This document shows positions 7,951-14,947 of a stretch of DNA of 64,000 nucleotides, one piece after another. A program made the translations under genes and the position numbers. The notes beneath the pieces were generated by a model, which searched no databases, was not told the DNA's origin, and worked only from the letters and a program-made list of their open reading frames with translations. The stretch is from positions 38,657 to 102,656 of the forward strand of contig JACIYT010000010.1 of the NCBI GenBank assembly GCA_014359765.1, in the 5' to 3' direction. How positions within the stretch are numbered: position 1 is the stretch's first letter; each line of letters starts with the position of its first letter. This stretch comes from Roseovarius sp. Its GTDB lineage: Bacteria; Pseudomonadota; Alphaproteobacteria; Rhodobacterales; Rhodobacteraceae.

Positions 7951-9870
7951 TCATACCTCCCTGATGGGAAGGATTCGATCGACCTTCCCGGTTTCGCCGG
8001 TCTCGTAGGTCACCAGGGCGCTGACATGGACCTCCTTCGATCCATCGTAGAGCGCGGTGATGACATCGGCATAACGTTCCTGAACCACCTTGCGGCGCAG
8101 CTTCCTGGTGCGGGTGATCTCGCCGTCATCCGGGTCGAACTCCTTGGGCAGGCTGACGAACCGCTTGAGCCGCAGGCCCTCGGGGATGACAGCATTCACC
8201 CGGCGGAAAGCGTCGCGCAGCAGCTTGGCGACCTCGTCGCGCTGCGACAGATCGGCATAGGACACATAGGGCACGCCATTGACCTCCGCCCAGTGCCCGA
8301 CCGCCTCGAAATCGATACAGACCATCGCCGTCAGCTCCTCAAGCCCGGCACCGATCACGGCGGCGTCCTTGATATACGGGCTGAATTTCAGGCGGTTCTC
8401 GATGTAGTTGGGCACATAGCGTTCGCCGCTGGCGGTATGCATGACCTCCGACACGCGCCCGAGCACCACGAGATGCCCGTCCTCCTCCAGATAGCCGGCA
8501 TCGCCCGAATGCAGCCAGCCGCCCTCGAGCGCCTCGGCCGACGCTTCGGGGTTGTTGAAATACCCGCTGAACACGCTGTCCGAGCGCAGCAGGATCTCGC
8601 CATCATCGGAGATCTTCACCTCGACGCCCGGCACCGGCTTGCCGACCGTGTGCAGCCGCACCTCGTCGGGCGCCTGGATGGCGGTGATCGCGCTGATTTC
8701 GGTCTGGCCGTAGAACTGGCGGAGCTTGATGCCCAGCGCCCGGTAGAAGACAAAGGTGTCCTCGCCGATCGCCTCGCCGCCGGTAAAGGCGTTCCTCAGG
8801 CGGCTCATGCCGAAATGGTCCTTGATCGGCCCGAAGATCATCGCCTCGCCAAGAAGCCGCCCCAGGGGTTCCAGAATGCCGCCGCTCTTGCCGTTCAGCT
8901 TGCGCGTCTCGGCGGCGATCGCCCGGTCCATGAAGAAATGATAGAGCGTCTTCTTCAGCCAGGTCGAATTCTCCATCCCGACCTGGATCGTGGTGAGCAT
9001 CTGATCCCAGCTGCGCGGCGCCGCCAGGTAGAAGGTCGGCGCGATCTCGCGCATGTCCCGGACGACCGTTTCCTGCCGCTCCGGCACGTTCACGGTGAAC
9101 CTCAGCAGCAAGGCCGCCGCCACGGTGATGGCGTAATCGCCGACCCATGCCATCGGGAGATAGGCCAGAATCTCCTCACCCTCCTCGAAGGCACCCCCGG
9201 CATGGCCGTTGCGGGCGGCGGCCAGGACGTTCTTCTGGCTCAGCACGATGCCCTTCGGCTTGCCGGTGGTCCCCGAGGAATGCATGAAGATCGCCGGATC
9301 CTCGGGCCCCGCCCGTGTCAGGATATCGTCCCGAAGGCCGGGGTTCTCGTTCAGGTCGTGCCGGCCCATCTCGACGAGATGGTCCCAGGACATGAGGCCG
9401 TCCACCTCGTAGAAACCAAGGCCGCGCGCCTCATCGTAAACGATATGCGCGATGCCGGTCGCGCCCGCGTCGCGCAGCTCGAGGATCTTGTCCACCTGTT
9501 CCTGATCCTCGGCAAGGGCGGCGACGATATCGGCCTCGCCGAGAAAATGCCGCAGCTCTTCCAGCGTCGCGCCGGGATAGGCCGGCATGGGATAGCCGCC
9601 AAGCAGGGCGACCGCCAGCATCCCCCCGTAAAGCCGCGCGCGGTTGTCGCCGAGGATGAGCACCGCCTTGCCCGGCCCGACGCCGATCCGCTCGAGCCCG
9701 GCCGCGGCGGCAACCACCTCGTCCACGTAATCCGCCCAGGTCGTTTCCCGCCAGATGCCGCGCTCCTTCTCGCGGATTGCGATATCCGAGCCGTGGCGCG
9801 TCGCGTTGCGCGCCAGCAAGGCGCCGATCGTGTTCTCGGCGGAAATCAGGTTCCTTGCTCCGTCAGCCAT
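7951..9870 (-). CDS. AMP-forming acyl-CoA ligase (long-chain/aromatic acid type)
   Basis: A 639-residue adenylate-forming enzyme. The phosphate-binding loop HSSGTTGKPKGI is near residues 192-203. The adenine-binding region has FYGQTE, and the hinge and C-terminal domain carry GWLHSGDAGYLEEDGH and VLGRVSEVM. It converts a carboxylic acid, ATP and CoA to acyl-CoA, AMP and pyrophosphate in the cytoplasm. At about 640 residues it fits the long-chain acyl-CoA synthetase group that is often embedded in LivFGHM operons. It overlaps the LivG-type gene by 8 bases and abuts livH. The substrate could be a fatty, phenylacetic or other aromatic acid; sequence alone does not decide. Confidence 0.9.
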   Translation of the reverse strand: MADGARNLISAENTIGALLARNATRHGSDIAIREKERGIWRETTWADYVDEVVAAAAGLERIGVGPGKAVLILGDNRARLYGGMLAVALLGGYPMPAYPGATLEELRHFLGEADIVAALAEDQEQVDKILELRDAGATGIAHIVYDEARGLGFYEVDGLMSWDHLVEMGRHDLNENPGLRDDILTRAGPEDPAIFMHSSGTTGKPKGIVLSQKNVLAAARNGHAGGAFEEGEEILAYLPMAWVGDYAITVAAALLLRFTVNVPERQETVVRDMREIAPTFYLAAPRSWDQMLTTIQVGMENSTWLKKTLYHFFMDRAIAAETRKLNGKSGGILEPLGRLLGEAMIFGPIKDHFGMSRLRNAFTGGEAIGEDTFVFYRALGIKLRQFYGQTEISAITAIQAPDEVRLHTVGKPVPGVEVKISDDGEILLRSDSVFSGYFNNPEASAEALEGGWLHSGDAGYLEEDGHLVVLGRVSEVMHTASGERYVPNYIENRLKFSPYIKDAAVIGAGLEELTAMVCIDFEAVGHWAEVNGVPYVSYADLSQRDEVAKLLRDAFRRVNAVIPEGLRLKRFVSLPKEFDPDDGEITRTRKLRRKVVQERYADVITALYDGSKEVHVSALVTYETGETGKVDRILPIREV

Positions 9871-10672
9871 GCGACCCTCCGATATATGCCTCGATGACGC
9901 GAGGATCCTTGACCACTTCCCTCGGGATGCCGCTGGCGATCATCTCGCCATAGTTCAGCGCGAGCATCCGGTCGCAGATGCCGATGATCACGTCCATGTG
10001 GTGCTCGATCAGGAGCACGCTGACGCCGCGCTCGGCGCGCGCGTCGAGGATGAAACGGGACATATAGCCCTTTTCTTCCTGGTTCATGCCCGCCATCGGC
10101 TCGTCGAGGATGAGCATCGTCGGCTCGGCCACGAGGGCGCGCGCCAGCTCCACCCGTTTCTTGAGGCCGATCGGCAGACCATCGACAAGCTCATGCCGGA
10201 TGCTCTCGAGCTGAAGAAACTCGATCACCTCCTCCACGACCTTGCGGTTCTCGATCTCCTCGGGTCGCGCCGCCCACCAGTAGAAGGCCGTGCGCAGCAC
10301 CCCCGGATGCATGTGGATGTGCCGGCCAAGCAGGACATTGTCGAGAACGCTCATGCCATTGAACAGCGCGAGGTTCTGGAACGTCCGGGCAATGCCGAGC
10401 CTGGCCACCTTGTGCGGCGCGGTGCCGGTGATGTCCTGGCCGGCGAGGCGGACGCTGCCCTTGTTGGGCGGGTAGAACCCGGTGATCGCGTTGGTCAGCG
10501 TGGTCTTGCCGCTCCCGTTCGGGCCGACCAGTCCGAAGATTTCCCCTTGGTGAATGGCAAGATCAACGCCGGTCACGGCGACGATACCACCAAAGCGACG
10601 CTCGACGCCAAGACATTCCAGGATCGGCTGGTCGCCTTGGTGAGCACGCGTTGTGTTTCCTTGTATCGACAT
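9863..10672 (-). CDS. LivG-type ABC transporter ATP-binding protein
   Basis: A 269-residue ATPase with Walker [10 protein letters not shown] (about residues 45-53), Walker B MLILDEPMAGM and switch histidine in LLIEHHMDV. The ABC signature reads LPIGLKKRVELARAL, where the usual LSGG is replaced by LPIG; LivG proteins commonly deviate from LSGG at this point. It partners the LivF-type protein at 5161-5979. It is the second gene of the operon, 44 bases after the SDR gene, and overlaps the ligase start by 8 bases. Confidence 0.9.
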   Translation of the reverse strand: MSIQGNTTRAHQGDQPILECLGVERRFGGIVAVTGVDLAIHQGEIFGLVGPNGSGKTTLTNAITGFYPPNKGSVRLAGQDITGTAPHKVARLGIARTFQNLALFNGMSVLDNVLLGRHIHMHPGVLRTAFYWWAARPEEIENRKVVEEVIEFLQLESIRHELVDGLPIGLKKRVELARALVAEPTMLILDEPMAGMNQEEKGYMSRFILDARAERGVSVLLIEHHMDVIIGICDRMLALNYGEMIASGIPREVVKDPRVIEAYIGGSHG

Positions 10673-10716
10673 CTATCCCCTGTCAGTTTCGACCACGGTG
10701 TGGCTTGTTATGGAAT

Positions 10717-11571
10717 TCACGGGATCCGGAAGTAGTCCGGTCGACCCGTCGGCCATGGGTCACCCCACAATTGCTGTCCACCGTCGATATTGAGCACCTC
10801 CCCGGTCACGAACTTTCCCGAATGCGCGGCCATGTAAACGACCCCCTCGGCAACGTCGAATTCGTCGCCCGCGTGGCGCATCGGGTTCGAATCCTGGAAC
10901 GTCGCGGATCCCTCCTCGGGATAATTGCCAAAGCCGTTGCTCTCGCAGCAGCCCGGCGCCACGCAATTCACGCGGATCTTGTGGGGCGCCCATTCGACGG
11001 CGACCGTCTTCGACAGGTAGATCACGCCGGCGCGCGCCGCGCAGGTATGCGCGATGCCGGGCATCCCCCGCCAGATATCGGCAACGATGTTCACGATCGC
11101 GCCCGGCTGCCCGCGCCCGACCCAATGCCGCGCGGTGGACTGCATCATCCACCAGGTGCCGTTGAGGTTGGTGTCGATCACCGCGTTCCAGCCCTTGGGC
11201 GTGAAATCGAGCGCGGCCTGCGGAAACTGACCGCCGGCATTGTTCACGAGCACATCGATCGCGCCGAATTCGCTGTTCACCTGTTCGGTGAAGGCCTCGA
11301 CCTGGTCGATATCGCGGATCGACATCGGCACCGCCAGAACCTCGCCGCCGAAACCACGCAGGAATTCGGCCGCATCGCGGAGCTTCTCCTCGTTGCGGCC
11401 GTTGATGGCGAGATTCGCGCCAAGCCTTGCGAAAAGGGTGGCGATGGCCAGCCCCAGCCCGCCGCCCGCGCCGGTCACGACCACGGACTGACCCGCGAAC
11501 AGGCCCGGCGCATAAACAGTCGGATACGTGGCGAGATCCTCTCGCGAGGACCCGAAACGTGGCTTGCTCAT
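10717..11571 (-). CDS. SDR-family protein, dienoyl-CoA-reductase-like, lacking the catalytic Ser-Tyr-Lys motif
   Basis: A 284-residue Rossmann-fold protein of the short-chain dehydrogenase/reductase family. The nucleotide-binding TGAGGGLG is at residues 33-40 and NNAG at 110-113. The usual YxxxK site is missing: the aligned stretch is H175-T-C-A-A-R180, so Tyr is Thr176 and Lys is Arg180, and the upstream catalytic Ser is also absent. Some 2,4-dienoyl-CoA reductases of this family also lack the Tyr, which would fit a CoA-ester pathway. It is the first gene of the operon, 38 bases after a candidate -10 box. The specific reaction is unproven; it may reduce an unsaturated acyl-CoA. Confidence 0.82.
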   Translation of the reverse strand: MSKPRFGSSREDLATYPTVYAPGLFAGQSVVVTGAGGGLGLAIATLFARLGANLAINGRNEEKLRDAAEFLRGFGGEVLAVPMSIRDIDQVEAFTEQVNSEFGAIDVLVNNAGGQFPQAALDFTPKGWNAVIDTNLNGTWWMMQSTARHWVGRGQPGAIVNIVADIWRGMPGIAHTCAARAGVIYLSKTVAVEWAPHKIRVNCVAPGCCESNGFGNYPEEGSATFQDSNPMRHAGDEFDVAEGVVYMAAHSGKFVTGEVLNIDGGQQLWGDPWPTGRPDYFRIP

Positions 11572-11608
11572 GACGCCCCTCCCTCTCCCGTCACGCGCGT
11601 TTCACGAT

Positions 11609-11637
11609 AATCTAACGGGCGTTAGAAACGATAGCAA
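11609..11637 (-). promoter_or_regulatory. Candidate sigma-70-type promoter of the acid-catabolism operon
   Basis: On the minus strand TTGCTA (11637-11632) and TAGATT (11614-11609) are separated by exactly 17 bases. Each matches four of six consensus bases. The -10 box ends 38 bases before the SDR start codon. The 16-bp palindrome 11611-11626 lies inside the spacer and -10 box, the usual place for a repressor site. Predicted only. Confidence 0.5.
11611..11626. promoter_or_regulatory. Perfect 16-bp palindrome, probable TetR-family operator
   Basis: TCTAACG-GG-CGTTAGA is a perfect inverted repeat with 7-bp arms and a 2-bp centre. AACGnnCGTT cores of this size are typical operators for TetR-family repressors of acyl-CoA and phenylacetate metabolism, which respond to CoA thioesters. 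No regulator gene is encoded next to it within the window, so the repressor must lie elsewhere. Palindrome seen directly; regulator family inferred. Confidence 0.65.
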
Positions 11638-11688
11638 GGAAAGATTCCACGGCTCCGGTCTTTCCTTGCCCGCTTCATGAGAAACGGC

Positions 11689-13395
11689 CTATCGGGGTTG
11701 CTCCGGCCCGGGCTGTGCCTGCGCCCGCTCGGCGGCGGCGCGAATCGCGCTCAGCGTGGTGCGGGGCGTGATCGCCTCGGGCGAGATCGCCAGATCGAGC
11801 ACCGCCGCCGTGCCACAGGCCCGCGCCCGCGCAAAGGCCGCCGCGAAATCCTCAGTCCGTTCCACCCGCTCGCCGAGAAAGCCATAGGCGCGCGCCAGCG
11901 CCGCGAAATCGGGGCTGACCATCTCGGTGCCCGAGACGCGGCCGGGATATTCGCGCTCCTGATGCGCGCGGATCGTGCCGTAGATGCCGTTGTTGAGGAT
12001 GAGGATCACGGGCCGCGCCCCCACCTGCGCGGCGGTGGCCAGTTCCTGACAGGTCATCTGGAAATCGCCATCGCCCGCGAAACAGACCACCAGCCGGTCA
12101 GGATGCACCACCGAGGCGGCAATGGCGGCGGGCAGGCCATAGCCCATCGCCCCCGATTGCGGCGCGAGATAGCGCATATGCCCGCCGTATTTCAGGAACC
12201 GCCCCGACCAGATGGCAAAATTGCCCGCGCCGTTGGTGATGATGGCATCCCCGGGAAGCACCTCGCGCAGATGCGCGCAGACCCGGCCCATATCGACGGG
12301 CGAGGGCTGATCGGGCAGATCGAACATGGCCTCCCAGGCCGCGCGCCCCTCGGCGCGCCATGCGCCCCAGCCGCCGGTCACCGGGCCGCCCGCAGCGAGC
12401 GCGGTGGCAAAGGCATTCGGCCCCGCCTGAATGCCGAGCGCGGGCTGATAGACCTTGCCAAGCTCCAGATCCGAGCCATGCACATGGATCACCCGTTGCG
12501 CGGGTTCGGGCACGCTGAGCGCGGTGTAGCCATCGGTCGAATTCTCGCCGAAGCGGGCATTGAGCGCGAGGATGACATCGGCGCGCGCCAACAGGTCGCG
12601 CACATGCGGCACCATGCCGACCCCCGCCTCGCCGCAATAGGCGGGCGAGTGATTGTCGAACCGGTCCTGATAGCGAAAGACCGACAGCACCGGAATGTCC
12701 GAGCCTTCGGCAAAGCCGCGCAGCGCGGCGCGCCCGGCCTCGGACCAGTTGCCGCCACCATAGAGGATGAGCGGACGGCGGGCATTGGCGAGGATCGCGC
12801 GCGCCTCTGTGAGGGCATCGGGCGCGGGGGCGGGCTCGGCATAGCGGGCGGGGCCGGTGAGGGCGGGCACCTCGGTGAGGGTTGTGAGCATGTCCTCGGG
12901 CAGGGCCACCACCACCGGGCCGGGACGCCCGACAAGGGCCGTTTTCCACGCCCGCGCGACGATCTCTGGCAGGCGGTCCACATCGTCGATCTCGACCGCC
13001 CATTTGGCGAGCGGGCCAAAGGCCGCGCGGTAATCCACCTCCTGAAACGCCTCGCGGCCCTTCATGTCGGTGCCCACCTGCCCGACGAAAAGGATCATCG
13101 GCGCGCTGTCCTGCATCGCGGTATGCACGCCGATGGCGGCGTTGGTCGCACCGGGGCCGCGCGTCACCCAGGCAATGCCGGGACTGCCGGTGAGCTTGCC
13201 ATAGGCGGCGGCCATGAAGGCGGCACCGCCCTCCTGACGGCAGAGGATGTAATCGAGCCGCCCGCGCGTGTCATGGAGCGCGTCGAGCACCGCCAGATAG
13301 CTCTCTCCCGGCACGCCGAAGCCGTGCCGCGCCCCGAGCGCCAGCAGACACTCCACCAGCAATTGCCCGCCATTGCGCCTGTTGCCCTGCATCAT
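11689..13395 (-). CDS. Thiamine-diphosphate-dependent enzyme, acetolactate-synthase-like
   Basis: A 568-residue three-domain ThDP enzyme. The N-terminal PYR domain has the catalytic Glu in CRQEGGAAFMAAAYG (about residue 54). The C-terminal PP domain has the canonical cofactor motif GDGDFQMTCQELA...NNGIYG (about 425-455). These enzymes decarboxylate 2-keto acids or join them to acceptors. Sequence resembles acetolactate synthase large subunits and related orphan decarboxylases, but no small regulatory subunit is next to it, so a biosynthetic role is unlikely. It lies 118 bases upstream of the SDR gene on the same strand and 57 bases after moaE, so it may share the moa transcript. Substrate unknown. 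Confidence 0.8.
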   Translation of the reverse strand: MMQGNRRNGGQLLVECLLALGARHGFGVPGESYLAVLDALHDTRGRLDYILCRQEGGAAFMAAAYGKLTGSPGIAWVTRGPGATNAAIGVHTAMQDSAPMILFVGQVGTDMKGREAFQEVDYRAAFGPLAKWAVEIDDVDRLPEIVARAWKTALVGRPGPVVVALPEDMLTTLTEVPALTGPARYAEPAPAPDALTEARAILANARRPLILYGGGNWSEAGRAALRGFAEGSDIPVLSVFRYQDRFDNHSPAYCGEAGVGMVPHVRDLLARADVILALNARFGENSTDGYTALSVPEPAQRVIHVHGSDLELGKVYQPALGIQAGPNAFATALAAGGPVTGGWGAWRAEGRAAWEAMFDLPDQPSPVDMGRVCAHLREVLPGDAIITNGAGNFAIWSGRFLKYGGHMRYLAPQSGAMGYGLPAAIAASVVHPDRLVVCFAGDGDFQMTCQELATAAQVGARPVILILNNGIYGTIRAHQEREYPGRVSGTEMVSPDFAALARAYGFLGERVERTEDFAAAFARARACGTAAVLDLAISPEAITPRTTLSAIRAAAERAQAQPGPEQPR

Positions 13396-13451
13396 CGCCC
13401 CCCTCCATGACCGACGCGAGCCTGCCCGCGCGCCGCGCCGATGGCAAGGCC

Positions 13452-13892
13452 CTACCAGCGGTCGAGCGCGTCCTCATCCTCGTCGCGCGCGGCGACCCAG
13501 GAGGCCCCGTCGCGGCCATGCTCCTTCTTCCAGAAGGGGGCGCGGGACTTGAGGTAATCCATCAGGAATTCGGCCGCCTGAAAGGCATCGGCGCGGTGGC
13601 GCGCGGCGGTGGCCACCATCATGATCAGCTCATCGGCGCGCAGACGCCCGAAGCGGTGCACGACCAGCACATCGCCCAAGCCCCAGCGCGCGCGCGCCTC
13701 CTCGGCGATCCTGGTCAGGGCGCGTTCGGTCATGCCGGGGTAATGCTCGATCTCCATCACCTCGAGCCCCTCCGCCACGTCGCGCACGATCCCGGTAAAG
13801 GTCACGACCGCGCCCATGCCGCTCTGGCGCGCGGCAAAGGCGCGGGCCTCCTCGCCCAGATCAAAGGGGACCTCCTGAACGCGGATATCCAT
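13452..13892 (-). CDS. moaE: Molybdopterin synthase catalytic subunit MoaE
   Basis: A 146-residue protein with the MoaE sequence landmarks AVVTFTGIVRD, EHYPGMTE, VHRFGRL and the active-site lysine stretch KSRAPFWKKE (about residues 115-124). With MoaD it inserts two sulfurs into precursor Z to make molybdopterin in the cytoplasm. It is 15 bases after moaD, in the order pgsA-moaD-moaE that is common in Rhodobacteraceae. The C-terminal DEDEDALDRW tail is acidic and not conserved. Confident assignment. Confidence 0.95.
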   Translation of the reverse strand: MDIRVQEVPFDLGEEARAFAARQSGMGAVVTFTGIVRDVAEGLEVMEIEHYPGMTERALTRIAEEARARWGLGDVLVVHRFGRLRADELIMMVATAARHRADAFQAAEFLMDYLKSRAPFWKKEHGRDGASWVAARDEDEDALDRW

Positions 13893-13907
13893 CGCCCTCA
13901 GCCCCCT

Positions 13908-14153
13908 TTATCCACCCGTCATCGGCGGAAAGAACGCCACCTCGCGCACGCCCGCGAGCGGCGCGTCGAAATCGGCAAGCTCCTGATCGACGGCCACGCG
14001 CAGCGCCGAAAGATCGGCAAAGGCCGCCTCATAGCGCGGCTCGCGCGCGCGCAACTCCTCGACGAGGTCGCGCACGGTGGCGGCCTCTGTGTCAACCTTG
14101 TCCTTCGGTGTGCCGATGCGTTCGCGCACCCAGGCGAAATAGAGCACATCCAT
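13908..14153 (-). CDS. moaD: Molybdopterin synthase sulfur-carrier subunit MoaD
   Basis: An 81-residue ubiquitin-fold protein that ends in the diagnostic Gly-Gly (PPMTGG), which is thiocarboxylated and delivers sulfur to MoaE. It starts MDVLYFAWVRERIG. The start codon at 14153 overlaps the pgsA stop by one base (TGATG), so the two are translationally coupled. A longer open frame exists upstream but overlaps pgsA in another frame and is not real. Confidence 0.95.
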   Translation of the reverse strand: MDVLYFAWVRERIGTPKDKVDTEAATVRDLVEELRAREPRYEAAFADLSALRVAVDQELADFDAPLAGVREVAFFPPMTGG

Positions 14154-14818
14154 CAGCCTTCGTCCTTCAGATGGGGCAGCGCCTTCATCAGGTAATCCGC
14201 CCCGGTGATCAGCGTCAGCGCGGCGGCAATCCACAACAGCCAGATGCCGACATGGCCCGCCCAGATCATGCCCGCGTGTTTCCACCACAGCCCCCGCGCA
14301 TCCGCCGCGCGCCCGTCGAGGATATCCATCACCAGCGCCTCGTCCATGCCGCGGATCGACATGCCGAAATAATGCTCGAAGACCCCTTGGGCAAAGAGCA
14401 CGGCAATGGCCACCATCTGCGCCGTGGTCTTCCACTTGGCCAGCCGCGTGACCCGGAGCGTGCCCGCCGTATCGCCGAGAAACTCCCGCAGGCCAGAGAC
14501 GAACACCTCGCGGAAGAGGATCACCGTGGCGGGCAACACCAGCCAGGGCGACATCGACGAATAGCCCACAATCACCATGAGCGCGATCACCACCATCGCC
14601 TTGTCCGCGATCGGGTCGAGCATGGTGCCGACTTTCGTCACCTGTTTCCAGTTGCGGGCGAGATAGCCGTCGAACCAGTCCGTCACCGCCGCCCCGACGA
14701 ACAGCAACAGCGCAAACCAGTCGGCATAGGGCCGGGTGAAATAGAGAAACATCACCGCCACCGCGGGCGCCGCGAGCAGCCGGAGCGTGGTCAGGATATT
14801 TGGTATGGTCCACGTCAT
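14153..14818 (-). CDS. pgsA: CDP-diacylglycerol-glycerol-3-phosphate 3-phosphatidyltransferase
   Basis: A 221-residue inner-membrane enzyme of phosphatidylglycerol synthesis. The CDP-alcohol phosphatidyltransferase signature D-x2-D-G-x2-A-R-x8-G-x3-D-x3-D is complete (DWFDGYLAR followed by GTMLDPIAD, about residues 46-72). Five or six hydrophobic spans are visible, and the N-terminus MTWTIPNILTTLRLL is typical of the family. It condenses CDP-diacylglycerol with glycerol-3-phosphate. It heads a minus-strand operon with moaD and moaE and is divergent from parE across 129 bases. No strong ribosome site is seen before the chosen ATG, so the start is by family similarity. Confidence 0.94.
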   Translation of the reverse strand: MTWTIPNILTTLRLLAAPAVAVMFLYFTRPYADWFALLLFVGAAVTDWFDGYLARNWKQVTKVGTMLDPIADKAMVVIALMVIVGYSSMSPWLVLPATVILFREVFVSGLREFLGDTAGTLRVTRLAKWKTTAQMVAIAVLFAQGVFEHYFGMSIRGMDEALVMDILDGRAADARGLWWKHAGMIWAGHVGIWLLWIAAALTLITGADYLMKALPHLKDEG

Positions 14819-14947
14819 GCAGGTATCTCTAGCCTGCCCCGTTGGCGAGGGAAAGCACCGCTTTGGGCGCGGCCACTTTCCCCGCCCGGTGCGCTCTGCC
14901 ATACTGCCGCCCGACCCATGAAAGCAGAAAAGCGAACGAGCAGCGGC

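Noticed and set aside
5158..9897. A 1579-codon open frame on the plus strand
   Set aside because: It is antisense to the well-supported LivF, LivM, LivH and ligase genes. Its composition is His/Arg/Asp-rich without any domain, a common shadow in GC-rich coding DNA.
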